Assembly: GCA_035269105.1 (NCBI GenBank)
Contig: DATFJP010000315.1
Coordinates: forward strand, 1-34,403
Length of the DNA: 34,403 nucleotides
Direction of reading: 5' to 3'
Source: JAQYVZ01 sp035269105
GTDB taxonomy: Bacteria > Desulfobacterota > Desulfuromonadia > Desulfuromonadales > BM103
Part shown: positions 15,315-23,601 of the stretch, piece by piece
Numbering within the stretch: position 1 is the first letter of the stretch
Layout of the letters: every line of letters starts with the position of its first letter
Program-made: the position numbers and the translations under genes
Notes under the pieces: model-generated
Seen by the model: only the letters and a program-made list of their open reading frames with translations
What the model was told of the DNA's origin: nothing
The model's database searches: none

Positions 15315-16943
15315 TCAACCCCCCTGGTGTTTCGGAATGAAGACCGAGAAGACGGCACCGCCCAAATCGCTGCTCGCCACGGTGATCTGTCCCCCGAGGC
15401 TCTGGAGCGCCTGCTTTACCAGATAAAGGCCCCGCCCCCGGTCGCTCCGCTTGGTGGTAAAGCCCTTTTCGAAAATCTTTTGCTCCTGCTCTGGCGGGAC
15501 GCCGCTTCCGGAATCTTCGATTTCAAAAACCAGATCGTTGCCCGCATCCGTCATGGATAATAGGACTCTGACCTCACCTTCCCCATTCAGTGCCGCATCG
15601 AAGGCATTGTCGATCAGGTTGCCGAGGATTGTGACCAATTTCTCCCGGCTCAACTCGGCGGGGACATCGGTCAACTGACTGTCGGGGTCGATATCGAAGC
15701 GAATGTGCAATTCACGGGCGTGGTTGTATTTGCCGATAATCAGCGCGGCCAATACCGGAAATGGCACAGCCTTGGCCAGAAAGGCGATGAGCCCCTCGTA
15801 GCCGGCCGATTCCTGACTGATCAATTCCAGGGCCCGCTGTTCGTGGCCGGTTTGAATCAAGCCGGCGATGGTGTGCAGTTTGTTCGAGTATTCATGAGTC
15901 TGGGCGCGCAGCATTTCCGAGTATTCCTTCACCTGGGAAAGCTGCCGGGACAGGATGTCGATCTCATTTTTCCGCCGGAAACTGGCAACGGCCCCGATGA
16001 TGCCGTCACGTCCATACATCGGGACGGCGTTGATGATCAGGGGGGTTTGCTTGACCTCGATTTCCTGATCCAGGCGTTGTTCGCCGCCGGTCAGGATGCG
16101 ACTAAGTTTTGCCCCCGGCAGGACCTCGCGGATATGGCGGCCGACCATTCCCTCTTGCGGGGCGCCTTCGAGCATTTCGATTGCCTGGTGGTTTGCCACC
16201 GTCACCTTTGCTTCCCGATCGATGGCCACGATGCCTTCACGTATCGAATCGATGATCGTGGCCCGCTCGGTAAACAGGCGGGCGATCTGTTCAGGCTCCA
16301 GGTCGAAGATCTCGCGCTTGAAGCGATTGGAAATATACACCGCGCCAAGAATGCCGAGCAATAGCAGGAAAACCACCAAAAACCCGATCCTAGCCTGGTA
16401 GCCATGGACGATATGGCGCACATTTTCCTGAAGATAGCCGACGGAGACAATGCCGACGATTTGCCCCTCTTCGGAAATAATGGGCACTTTCCCGCGGATC
16501 GACGGCCCGAGGGTTCCCACCGCCCGCGAAACGTAGGATTCACCGCGTTCCAAAGCCGGAGCATTATCGCCGCCGACCATGTGTTTTCCGAGCCGGTCAG
16601 GCAGGGGGTGGGAAAAACGGATGCCATAGCGATTGCCGATCACGATGAATTCGGCCCCGACCTCTTGCCGAATGCCTTCGGCCAGTTCCTGCAAGGTGCC
16701 ATCCGGTTCCGGCTTGACAATCTCCTGCCTTACCAGAGGAATCCGCGCCACGGTACGGGACACCTGGAGGGCGCGCTTGCCGATCTGGTCTTCGAGGACA
16801 TATCCGACCATGGCCGTGTAACTGCCGCCGCCGATCAAAACCAGAACCAGGACCAGCAGGCAGACCAAACCAATCATGCGCGTCTTTAGTTTGGTAGGAA
16901 ACCAGCGTTTTATGAAAATTCCTGAATTGGGCTGGGTCGGCAT
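15315..16943 (-). CDS. CitA/DcuS-type sensor histidine kinase
   Basis: A 542-aa inner-membrane sensor. Two membrane helices (about 22-43 and 180-202) flank an extracytoplasmic PAS-like (PDC) domain of the CitA/DcuS type with RQEVGAEFIVIGNRYGIRFSHP and the VGTLGPSIRGKVPI segment. A cytoplasmic PAS domain follows (IIDSIREGIVAIDREAKVTVANH). The H-box is LRAQTHEYSNKLHTIAGL, and the ATPase motifs are NLIDNAFDA, EDSGSGVP and GRGLYLVK. The frame extends to a GTG at 17000, but that start lacks a ribosome site; the ATG at 16943 follows CAGGTC and comes shortly before the first helix. Likely ligands are citrate or C4-dicarboxylates, given the divergent tct genes. Confidence 0.92.
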   Translation of the reverse strand: MPTQPNSGIFIKRWFPTKLKTRMIGLVCLLVLVLVLIGGGSYTAMVGYVLEDQIGKRALQVSRTVARIPLVRQEIVKPEPDGTLQELAEGIRQEVGAEFIVIGNRYGIRFSHPLPDRLGKHMVGGDNAPALERGESYVSRAVGTLGPSIRGKVPIISEEGQIVGIVSVGYLQENVRHIVHGYQARIGFLVVFLLLLGILGAVYISNRFKREIFDLEPEQIARLFTERATIIDSIREGIVAIDREAKVTVANHQAIEMLEGAPQEGMVGRHIREVLPGAKLSRILTGGEQRLDQEIEVKQTPLIINAVPMYGRDGIIGAVASFRRKNEIDILSRQLSQVKEYSEMLRAQTHEYSNKLHTIAGLIQTGHEQRALELISQESAGYEGLIAFLAKAVPFPVLAALIIGKYNHARELHIRFDIDPDSQLTDVPAELSREKLVTILGNLIDNAFDAALNGEGEVRVLLSMTDAGNDLVFEIEDSGSGVPPEQEQKIFEKGFTTKRSDRGRGLYLVKQALQSLGGQITVASSDLGGAVFSVFIPKHQGG

Positions 16944-17001
16944 TTTGACCTGAAAAATGGCTGATTTGGCTGTTTGAACAGGGATGTGAACATTATGCAC
17001 G

Positions 17002-17033
17002 AAAAGGTCTTTATGCAGAAAAAAATCTTTATG
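17002..17033. promoter_or_regulatory. tandem direct repeat upstream of tctC, candidate response-regulator operator
   Basis: AAAAGGTCTTTATG (17002-17015) and AAAAAATCTTTATG (17020-17033) are 14-bp direct repeats with two differences and an 18-bp period. They lie in the 226-bp spacer between the divergent kinase gene and tctC, about 140-170 bp before the tctC start. The AT-rich repeated TTTATG unit is compatible with a CitB/DcuR-family site. That assignment is inference. Confidence 0.45.
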
Positions 17034-17169
17034 GCCACATTATTTACACCGTTTTGCCGCGGAGGTAGCTTGATCTTACATTCGGCAGAAAATCGTTCTA
17101 AAAATTGTGCCGATACTGTCCCGATCACGTCCGGCAAGAAAGCCGGCCCCACGCTCGAAGGAGGGCACC

Positions 17170-18153
17170 ATGAAGAAAAGCTGGATGACAGGTATCGTTA
17201 TGATGTTGGCTTTCCTGGGTATGATCCTGCCCACCCCAAACCTCCAGGCTGCTGACCGGATCGAAGAGGTGCATTTTCTGATCCCCGGCGGCGCCGGCGG
17301 CGGCTGGGACAGCACGGCACGCGGTGTCGGCAAGGCCCTGCTCGATGCCGGGCAGGTGGAACAAGCCTCATTCGAGAACATGTCCGGTGGTGGCGGCGGC
17401 AAGGCCCTGAATCACCTGATCAGTACCGCACACCGCCAGCATGGAACCCTGATGGTCAACTCCACGCCCATTATCATTCGCTCCCTGACCGGGGTCTTTC
17501 CCCAATCCTTTCGAGACCTGACCCCGGTGAGTTCGGTTATCGCTGATTATGCCGCCCTGGTCGTGGCGAAGAACTCAAAATATCAGTCTCTGCAGGAGAT
17601 CATCGCCGATTTCAAAAAAGATCCTCGCTCCGTCAAAGTTGCCGGTGGTTCCGTTAAGGGCAGTATGGATCACCTGGTGCCTGCCATGGTGATCAAGGCA
17701 GCCGGCGGCGACCCTCTGCAACTGGTCTATATACCCTATGACGCCGGCGGCAAAGCCATGGCCGGTTTGCTCTCCGGTGATACCCAGGTTCTGTCGACGG
17801 GTTTCGGCGAAGCGCTCGGTCTTGCACGACAAGGTGAGGTGCGGATTCTGGCGATCACCGCCAACGAGCGCCTGCCCCAGGCGCCCGATGTCCCGACCGT
17901 TATGGAACTCGGCTATGACATGGAATTCGCCAACTGGCGAGGCCTTTTCGGCCCACCGGGCCTGCCTGAAGAAAAAGCGCAAGCCTACCATGCCCTGCTG
18001 GCCAGGATGTATGAAACGGAAGAATGGCAGACCATTCGCGACAAGCGGGGATGGCAGGACCTTTACAGACCCGGTCCGGAATTCAGCTCTTTTCTGGAAA
18101 AGCAGGAAAAAGAAATCGGCGCCATCATGCGCGAACTCGGCTTCATCCAGTAA
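17170..18153 (+). CDS. tctC: tripartite tricarboxylate transporter periplasmic binding protein TctC
   Basis: A 327-aa Bug/TctC-family extracytoplasmic solute receptor. The signal peptide ends at LQAA-D (about residue 28). The mature N-terminus HFLIPGGAGGGWDSTARGVGKAL is the family signature, with further motifs GSVKGSMDHLVPAMV, IPYDAGGKAMAGLLSGDTQV and WRGLFGPPGLPEE. The ATG at 17170 follows GGAGGG; the open frame further upstream is spurious. It is followed by tctB and tctA, giving a complete system. Substrates in this family include citrate, tartrate, other carboxylates and some aromatic acids; the CitA-type sensor points to a di- or tricarboxylate. Confidence 0.94.
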   Translation: MKKSWMTGIVMMLAFLGMILPTPNLQAADRIEEVHFLIPGGAGGGWDSTARGVGKALLDAGQVEQASFENMSGGGGGKALNHLISTAHRQHGTLMVNSTPIIIRSLTGVFPQSFRDLTPVSSVIADYAALVVAKNSKYQSLQEIIADFKKDPRSVKVAGGSVKGSMDHLVPAMVIKAAGGDPLQLVYIPYDAGGKAMAGLLSGDTQVLSTGFGEALGLARQGEVRILAITANERLPQAPDVPTVMELGYDMEFANWRGLFGPPGLPEEKAQAYHALLARMYETEEWQTIRDKRGWQDLYRPGPEFSSFLEKQEKEIGAIMRELGFIQ

Positions 18154-18179
18154 TCAAGGTTAACGCACAGGTCGGCAAT

Positions 18180-18227
18180 GGCGCCCCTCCCTTCCCGGTT
18201 CCCCGCAACCGGGGAGGGAGGGGCGCC
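18180..18227. promoter_or_regulatory. very strong intercistronic hairpin between tctC and tctB
   Basis: A 21-bp GC-rich stem pairs 18180-18200 with 18207-18227 around a 6-base loop (CCCCGC), with a single weak pair. It begins 27 bases after the tctC stop. No T-run follows, so full termination is unlikely. It probably protects the tctC message from 3' decay and so raises the level of the binding protein over the permease subunits. Confidence 0.75.
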
Positions 18228-18260
18228 AGGGCCTGTTACCCGCGAGAAAGGATTGGACAG

Positions 18261-18740
18261 ATGGCTCGTGAAAAAATCGGCGCACTCCTGCTGTTGACGT
18301 TTTCCATCGCCTACGGTGTGCTCGCCCTCCGGATTCCCTTGAGCTTCCTCGCCCAACAGGAATTCTTCACCGCGCGGACCATGCCGTATTCGCTTGCGGT
18401 TTTGGGTATCATTCTCTCGCTGCTGATCCTCATCCTGCCCACCGCTGACCCCAAAGGCAAGCACACACTGAAGCAAGAGACGCGCGGCATGGAATGGAAT
18501 AAGGCCATCCTGCTGGTTGTCGCCATGGTCTTCTATGGTCTGACCATGAAATGGCTCGGCTTTATTCTGGCGTCGATTCTGTTCCTGATGGCGGGCTTCT
18601 ACATCCTTGGTGAACGCCGGCTCAAAAAGATGGCGCTGATCGCGATTCCACTGGTTATCCTGCTCTGGTTCGTCATGTCAACCCTGCTCGGCGTATACAT
18701 TGCGCCGGGAGAAGTATTTTACCGGTTAGGAGTCTTGTGA
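18261..18740 (+). CDS. tctB: tripartite tricarboxylate transporter small membrane subunit TctB
   Basis: A 159-aa protein with four hydrophobic helices (about 8-24, 42-60, 81-118 as a pair, and 126-148), matching the TctB layout. Sequence conservation in this subunit is low, so the call depends on size, topology (IGALLLLTFSIAYGVLALRIP near the start) and position between tctC and tctA. The start at 18261 follows AAAGGA. Its TGA overlaps the tctA ATG (TGATG), indicating coupled translation. Confidence 0.9.
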   Translation: MAREKIGALLLLTFSIAYGVLALRIPLSFLAQQEFFTARTMPYSLAVLGIILSLLILILPTADPKGKHTLKQETRGMEWNKAILLVVAMVFYGLTMKWLGFILASILFLMAGFYILGERRLKKMALIAIPLVILLWFVMSTLLGVYIAPGEVFYRLGVL

Positions 18741-20281
18741 TGTGGGACGGAATGCTCTCCGGCATGTTGTCCGGGATCAGCACGACACTGATCCCGATGA
18801 ATATCGCCATGGTCCTGTTCGGCTGCTTCATGGGCAGCCTGATCGGCATGCTGCCCGGACTCGGCCCGATCACCGCCGTGGCGCTGATGATTCCCGTCAC
18901 CTACGGCCTGGATCCGGCCACCGGCATGGTCCTGCTGGCAGGTGTTTATTACGGCGCCATCTTCGGCGGCTCCACTTCGTCGATCCTGATTAATGCCCCC
19001 GGCGAAGCCGCCACGGTGGCGACAGCGCTGGACGGCTATCCACTGGCCCGCCAGGGCCAGCCTGGCAAAGCTCTGGCAGTGGCCGCCTATGCCTCTTTCA
19101 CCGGGGGCAGCATCTCGGTGGTGCTGTTGATGATCCTGGCTCCGATGCTGGCCAGCGTCGCCACCAGCTTCCAGTCGGCCGACTACTTTGCCCTGATGAT
19201 TCTCGGCCTGACCGCCGTTTCCGCCTTTGCCGGCCGGGGCGGCGTGCTGAAAGCCCTGCTGATGGTGGTCCTGGGCCTGATGCTCGCCACGGTCGGCACC
19301 GACCAGACCTCGGGCGTCCAGCGATTCACATTCGGTTCTCTGGAACTGCTCGACGGCATCGAATTCCTGATGCTGGCCATGGCGACCTTTGCCCTGACCG
19401 AAGCGCTGTCCATCGTTTTGAAGCGGGACGCTTCTTCGGACAGCCTCGACCCCAAAATGATCGGTTTCAAAAGCCTGAAAGTCTCTAAAAAGGAATTCAA
19501 GCTGATTGGCCCATCCGCCGTCCGGTCCTCGCTGCTCGGTTTCATCATCGGCGTCCTGCCCGGCGCCGGCGCAACGCTCGGCTCGTTCATGTCCTATGGC
19601 ATGGAGCGCAACCTGGCGTCACCGGCGGAACAAAAGAAGTTCGGCAAGGGCAGTCTGCGTGGCCTTGCCGCTCCGGAAGCCGGCAACAATGCTGCAAGCT
19701 CCGGATCTTTCGTGCCACTCCTCTGCCTCGGCATTCCTGGTTCAGGAACGACCGCCGTGATGCTCGGTGCCCTGATCGCCTACGGTATCGAACCGGGACC
19801 TCGCATGTTCATAGACAGTCCCCAGGTTTTCTGGGGCGTCATCATGTCGATGTATCTGGGCAATGTTTTTCTTTTGATCCTTAATCTGCCCCTGATTCCC
19901 TATTTTGCGCGCCTGCTGGCCATACCCAGGAACTTCATGGTGCCGATGATCCTGTTCTTCTCGCTGATGGGCGTTTATCTGGTCACCTTCAACGATTTCG
20001 ATATCCTGATGATGGTTATTTTCTGCGTCGCCGCCATGGCGTTGCGCCTAATGAATTACCCGATGGCGCCCCTGCTGCTCGGCTTCATTCTCGGCGGCCT
20101 GATGGAGGACAATCTGCGGCGGGCGCTGCTGATCTATAACGAGTCGATCAGTTTCATGTGGGAACGTCCGCTGACTTTGGGCATCAATTTGGCGACCCTC
20201 TTTATTCTGTTCTTCCCGATGGTTCGCTCACTGCTGAGCCGAACCGGAAAAGCCGAGGGACTTGATGAGATCGAAGGCTAA
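18740..20281 (+). CDS. tctA: tripartite tricarboxylate transporter large permease TctA
   Basis: A 513-aa membrane permease with 11-12 predicted helices. Family motifs are clear: GCFMGSLIGMLPGLGPITAVALMIP, YYGAIFGGSTSSILINAPGEAATVATALDGYP, and GVLPGAGATLGSFMSYGMER followed by GIPGSGTTAVMLGALIAYGIEPGP. It uses an ion gradient to import substrate delivered by TctC. An in-frame GTG lies one codon earlier, but the ATG at 18740 has AGGAG at ideal spacing and overlaps the tctB stop. No gene follows on this strand before the terminator at 20422. Confidence 0.96.
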   Translation: MWDGMLSGMLSGISTTLIPMNIAMVLFGCFMGSLIGMLPGLGPITAVALMIPVTYGLDPATGMVLLAGVYYGAIFGGSTSSILINAPGEAATVATALDGYPLARQGQPGKALAVAAYASFTGGSISVVLLMILAPMLASVATSFQSADYFALMILGLTAVSAFAGRGGVLKALLMVVLGLMLATVGTDQTSGVQRFTFGSLELLDGIEFLMLAMATFALTEALSIVLKRDASSDSLDPKMIGFKSLKVSKKEFKLIGPSAVRSSLLGFIIGVLPGAGATLGSFMSYGMERNLASPAEQKKFGKGSLRGLAAPEAGNNAASSGSFVPLLCLGIPGSGTTAVMLGALIAYGIEPGPRMFIDSPQVFWGVIMSMYLGNVFLLILNLPLIPYFARLLAIPRNFMVPMILFFSLMGVYLVTFNDFDILMMVIFCVAAMALRLMNYPMAPLLLGFILGGLMEDNLRRALLIYNESISFMWERPLTLGINLATLFILFFPMVRSLLSRTGKAEGLDEIEG

Positions 20282-20421
20282 TAAATCCTTTGGGAAACGC
20301 CAAAAATCAGCGAAGTTAATAATTTAGAGGACAAGGCCTCCAGGCTGGCACCTATTTAAGATTTGAGACTAAACCCTTCATCCCAGTGCCACTATCGTCC
20401 GGCACGGGGAGCCAAAAAACT

Positions 20422-20458
20422 AAAGGCCGATTTCTTTAATGAAATTGGCCTTTTATTT
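20422..20458. terminator. bidirectional terminator between tctA and the lipoprotein-ABC operon
   Basis: AAAGGCCGATTTC (20422-20434) pairs with GAAATTGGCCTTT (20441-20453) with one G-T, around a TTTAAT loop. TTTTATTT follows on the plus strand and a TTAGTTTTTT tract on the minus strand. It lies about 140 bp after tctA and 90 bp after the end of the convergent minus-strand operon. The 265-bp spacer holds nothing else recognisable. Confidence 0.88.
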
Positions 20459-20546
20459 GTTTATGTTTCAGCAGGTAATGATCGAATGTATGGATAAAGC
20501 CCCAATAACCTAACACTTAGAAGGTCAAGTTCAGCTCGGAAAAATT

Positions 20547-21224
20547 TCAAGCATTGACTAAGTAGCTATCCGAGTGAACCAACCCGTCTTTGATATGGAC
20601 TGTGCGCTTTGCACGGGCGGCAAGTTCTTGGTTATGAGTGATCATGACGACCGTGAGTCCATCGCTGCTCAGAGAACGAAGGATTTCGAAAATTTTATCA
20701 CTATTCTCAGTGTCAAGGTTGCCGGTCGGTTCGTCTGCCAGCAGGATCTCCGGTTCGTTGACCAAACCGCGCGCAATAGCCGTGCGTTGCATTTCTCCCC
20801 CACTGAGTTGTGTCGGAACGTGATCAAGTCGATGTTGTAATCCCACCATTTCCGCCAATTTTTTAATTTTCTCTGGTGTTGCCGGTTTCTTACTGAAGAG
20901 AAGCGGGAGGGCGATGTTGTCGAAAACGCTCAGCCCGGGGATGAGATAGAATTGCTGAAAGACAAACCCTATTTTGTCTCGCCGCAACTTGACTAATTCT
21001 GGCTCCGGCAGATTCCCGGCGTTGACACTATCGATTGAAACTTCGCCATTTGTCGGTTGATCAAGGCAGCCGAGAATATGGAGGAGCGTCGTTTTCCCGG
21101 CGCCGGACGGGCCGGTGATTGCAACGAGTTCTTTTTTGTCGATCATCAAGTCAACGCCGCGCAGGGCCCGAACATTTTCTGCACCCCGACGGTAGTTTTT
21201 TTCTATTTTTTTGAGTTCAATCAT
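20547..21224 (-). CDS. MacB/LolD-type ABC transporter ATPase
   Basis: A 225-aa ATPase of the lipoprotein/macrolide export type. Walker A is GPSGAGKTT, Q-loop IGFVFQQFYLIPGLSV, signature LSGGEMQRTAIARGL and Walker B ILLADEPTGNLD, with the switch histidine in MITHNQELAARA. In this family ATP hydrolysis drives a mechanotransmission permease rather than a channel. Its start overlaps the permease stop by 4 bases (ATGA), and it is the last gene of the three-gene operon. Confidence 0.93.
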   Translation of the reverse strand: MIELKKIEKNYRRGAENVRALRGVDLMIDKKELVAITGPSGAGKTTLLHILGCLDQPTNGEVSIDSVNAGNLPEPELVKLRRDKIGFVFQQFYLIPGLSVFDNIALPLLFSKKPATPEKIKKLAEMVGLQHRLDHVPTQLSGGEMQRTAIARGLVNEPEILLADEPTGNLDTENSDKIFEILRSLSSDGLTVVMITHNQELAARAKRTVHIKDGLVHSDSYLVNA

Positions 21225-22387
21225 CCTTTAATCGCCTCGACAGGGTTGATTTTCGATGCTTTACGCGCCGGGTAGAGACCGGCACACAAGCCAATGGCCA
21301 TGATAAACAAAACACTCCCCAGGGCGAGCAGCGGGTCGAAGCTGATCAGGTTGCCGGAAGGGACAAAGGGCATCACGGACCGAACGAAAGCCTCAATAAG
21401 TTTGGAACCAAAGGTTGCTATGGCGATTCCAAAGAGACCGCCGGCAACTGACAGGATGGTGGTTTCTTCAAGGATAATCCGGAAAACGTCTCGGCGCGAG
21501 GCGCCCACGGCGCGCATCATGCCAATTTCCTGACTGCGCTCGAACACTGACATCAGAATCGAATTCATGACGCCCACGGCACTGATCAGCACTGCAATTA
21601 AAACGATTGCCAGGCTGAGGGCCCGAGCCGAAGCGGCCAGGTTGGAAATCGAATTCATCACTTGTCCCATGGTTACAATCTGGATACCCGGTACGACTGC
21701 GCTAAGTTCGTCGGTTATCTCATTCATGCGCTCGGGGTTAGTGACTTTAACGCCAATTGCTGTTGCAGCGTCTGGGCGCTCCAGGATTTGCTGAGCCGTC
21801 TGAATGGGGAGATAGACAAAGGCGTCATCCTGACTGCCTGTCAGACCAACAATCCCGGCTATTACCAGTGGAGTACCGTCGGCGGTCTCTGTGAATACAT
21901 CACCAGGCTTTAGCCCTTCGTGCTCAGCAACTTCATGACCGAGCAAAATCTCATTACCCTGTGTGGGAACCTTGCCTTCGATCTGCCAACCAGGTTTGAT
22001 CGCTGACAAAACCTCCATATCCACACCATAAATGAGATCAATCCTCTCTTTCTTTGGATTCGGGAGCTGGGCAACGAGAATCGGAGTGGCCATAGTGATA
22101 CCATTGGCTTCCTGAAGATGCTGCATAACTCCCGTGTCGAGAAATTTAGGAATAACCGCGCCGTGAAGGACCAGAGCGGCGACCTCGTGAGCACACCCTG
22201 AAGGGACAACCATGAAATGCAGGCCAGTGCTTTCTAATTCCTGGGCAAGGCCTTCATTAAACCCGCGATTAAAGGAGAGAACGGAGAACAGTACGCCCAC
22301 CGAAGCGGCAATGCCAAGCATGGTCAGAGCACTCCGTGTTCTGTGACGTAAGAGGTTTTTGACTGCCAGTTTTAGATATCCGTTCAT
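21221..22387 (-). CDS. MacB/FtsX-like ABC transporter permease
   Basis: A 388-aa permease with the MacB fold: a first helix at about 19-40 after the basic NLLRHRTRSALTMLGI amphipathic segment, a large periplasmic MacB_PCD domain (about 41-260), then three C-terminal helices (about 262-285, 310-335, 350-372) ending in GLYPARKASKINPVEAIKG. The periplasmic domain carries Cys65 in VVPSGCAHEVAALVLHG. I recall related permeases with a GCPYEA-like motif at the same place in other phyla. It is coupled by ATGA overlaps to both neighbours. The exported or extracted substrate is unknown; lipoprotein sorting, peptide or drug export and metal-related roles are possible. Confidence 0.9.
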   Translation of the reverse strand: MNGYLKLAVKNLLRHRTRSALTMLGIAASVGVLFSVLSFNRGFNEGLAQELESTGLHFMVVPSGCAHEVAALVLHGAVIPKFLDTGVMQHLQEANGITMATPILVAQLPNPKKERIDLIYGVDMEVLSAIKPGWQIEGKVPTQGNEILLGHEVAEHEGLKPGDVFTETADGTPLVIAGIVGLTGSQDDAFVYLPIQTAQQILERPDAATAIGVKVTNPERMNEITDELSAVVPGIQIVTMGQVMNSISNLAASARALSLAIVLIAVLISAVGVMNSILMSVFERSQEIGMMRAVGASRRDVFRIILEETTILSVAGGLFGIAIATFGSKLIEAFVRSVMPFVPSGNLISFDPLLALGSVLFIMAIGLCAGLYPARKASKINPVEAIKG

Positions 22388-22743
22388 TTCACCTCGACTC
22401 CAGTTGCGACCAAAATGAGATTTTTTTGCGACCTAGCGACTGTACCACTGGCGACAACCTGTTTGTTCGGCATGGAAGGGAGGCTGAATTTATTTGTCGC
22501 CATGTCGATGTAGATTTGACCCGTGTCATCCTTAAGGAAGAACCAGCAACCGTTTGATTGGCACTGGGAAACGATCTTTCCTTCAAGGGTTACCTTTTGC
22601 CCCAGAAGATCCTTTTGCAGAAAAACATCCTTAACTTTGACTTCCTGTGCCGCAGAGTTCACTCCGTCACCATATTTCTCACCACTGCATCCGGCAAGAG
22701 CAAGGGAAATCACCAGCGTGACCATCAAAAGAAGTTTTTTCAT
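22384..22743 (-). CDS. small lipoprotein with OB-fold-like domain and a C-x4-C motif
   Basis: A 119-aa lipoprotein: signal peptide and lipobox LALAGC with lipidated Cys19. The mature domain (about 36-119) has the strand pattern of a small OB-fold (GQKVTLEGKIVSQ, GQIYIDM, KQVVASGTVARSQKNLILVATGVEV). A pair of cysteines, Cys61 and Cys66 in CQSNGCWF, recalls the CxxxGCW motif of DUF4920-type proteins. It is the first gene of the operon, after an AAGGAC site, and its stop overlaps the permease start. The cysteine pair together with the permease's Cys65 hints at a metal- or thiol-related periplasmic task. Residue 20 is Ser, so outer-membrane sorting is likely. Function unknown. Confidence 0.8.
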   Translation of the reverse strand: MKKLLLMVTLVISLALAGCSGEKYGDGVNSAAQEVKVKDVFLQKDLLGQKVTLEGKIVSQCQSNGCWFFLKDDTGQIYIDMATNKFSLPSMPNKQVVASGTVARSQKNLILVATGVEVK

Positions 22744-22958
22744 TTTATTGTCCTTGGTTAGTCGTTTTCATATCACGATTGCTGATTATCTAATGCTGCA
22801 CCAAGTTTGTCTTCGATCTGAAGATACTGGAATTCCGCTTTTTACTGAACAATCCCAAAGCCTCTCCTCTTTTCGAAGGCGATTGCGCACTGCGGTGGAG
22901 GAGACGCCAAAACTTCCTGCTCCGATAAATTTCCAGGAGCCTGTTCATCAACAGTCTC

Positions 22959-23174
22959 CTATTGCACGGCAATCAGGTCCCGGTAGACCATCTCCTCGGC
23001 GGTCTTGCGGCAAGCCCCTTCCGCGATCAGCGCGTCGTAATAGGCAAGCGCCCTGCCCTGCACATGCCTGAGGTGGGCCTCAAGGACGCCATCATCCTTT
23101 AGCTCGTAATACACGCGCGGGTGCTGCATCCTCAAATACTCCTTGCGCAATCGGCGAATATGGCTCCCGTCCAT
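22959..23174 (-). CDS. small conserved-looking hypothetical protein
   Basis: A 71-aa, mostly helical, charged protein (RRLRKEYLRMQHPRVYYELK, then DGVLEAHLRHVQGRALAYYDAL). No signal peptide or membrane segment. The longer frame begins at 23204, but the ATG at 23174 follows an AGGAGA site and is preferred. The LKDDGVLEAHL...A segment is loosely like TnpV-type small proteins, too weakly to assign. It lies downstream of the htpX remnant and the manganese riboswitch on the same strand, with no terminator visible in between, so it may be read from the same transcript. Confidence 0.65.
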   Translation of the reverse strand: MDGSHIRRLRKEYLRMQHPRVYYELKDDGVLEAHLRHVQGRALAYYDALIAEGACRKTAEEMVYRDLIAVQ

Positions 23175-23295
23175 TTGTCTTCTCCTGTTAAAGGCACTCT
23201 TCAAGGGCTTGTCAGGACTCCGGCTGCGGTCTGATCGTGCCAGGCCCGTTTCTTTTCAACCAGAGCCGCCAGGGCCGCATCAATCGCCAGGTATT

Positions 23296-23521
23296 TCAGG
23301 ACCAGGGTTGGCGCCGGGCGATCCGCTCCTCCATAGGCGGATGACTGGAAAAGAGCTTGAGCATGGCTGGACTGGTCAGCGGATGGACGATAAACCGACA
23401 GGATGCCGCCGGCGATCAGAAAGGCAATGACCACACCGGACAGTTCACCGATCACATTGCCCATCGCGATCAGCAGCAAGATGAGGCAGTTGAGGAGAAA
23501 AACCTTCTTGAGGCGGTTCAT
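23296..23521 (-). pseudogene. htpX: htpX, internally deleted and frameshifted remnant
   Basis: The ATG at 23521 has a good GGAGGT site and starts MNRLKKVFLLNCLILLLI followed by GVVIAFLIAGGIL, the first membrane segment of HtpX (M48 zinc protease). At about 23398 the sequence jumps, in a shifted frame, to RFIVHPLTSPAMLKLFSSHP followed by PMEERIARRQPWS and a stop at 23296-23298. That is the C-terminal end of HtpX. The whole centre, about 200 codons including the HExxH zinc site, is absent. If read without the shift the frame continues to 23201 as a nonsense tail. The leader and ribosome site are intact, so the deletion may be recent. It could still yield a short membrane peptide. Confidence 0.85.
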
Positions 23522-23582
23522 GGCTTTTACCTCCGCTCGGCATGTTGCTGCGCCGCAGGTAAAAGTCAAAGACCTCTACCCG
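23522..23582 (-). promoter_or_regulatory. ribosome-site-sequestering hairpin of the riboswitch expression platform
   Basis: On the minus strand CTTTTACCT pairs perfectly with AGGTAAAAG, which includes the GGAGGT ribosome site of the htpX remnant; about 23 bases lie between. Formation of this stem would block translation. It follows the riboswitch aptamer directly, so the switch most likely acts on translation initiation. Competing pairing with the aptamer region is not worked out here. Confidence 0.65.
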
Positions 23583-23601
23583 CAGCATGAGACGTGCCGT
23601 G

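Noticed and set aside
23201..23521. 107-aa continuous protein starting at the htpX ATG
   Set aside because: The part after residue 42 is the C-terminal htpX DNA read in the wrong frame; the correct frame gives SSHPPMEERIAR. Treated as a pseudogene instead.
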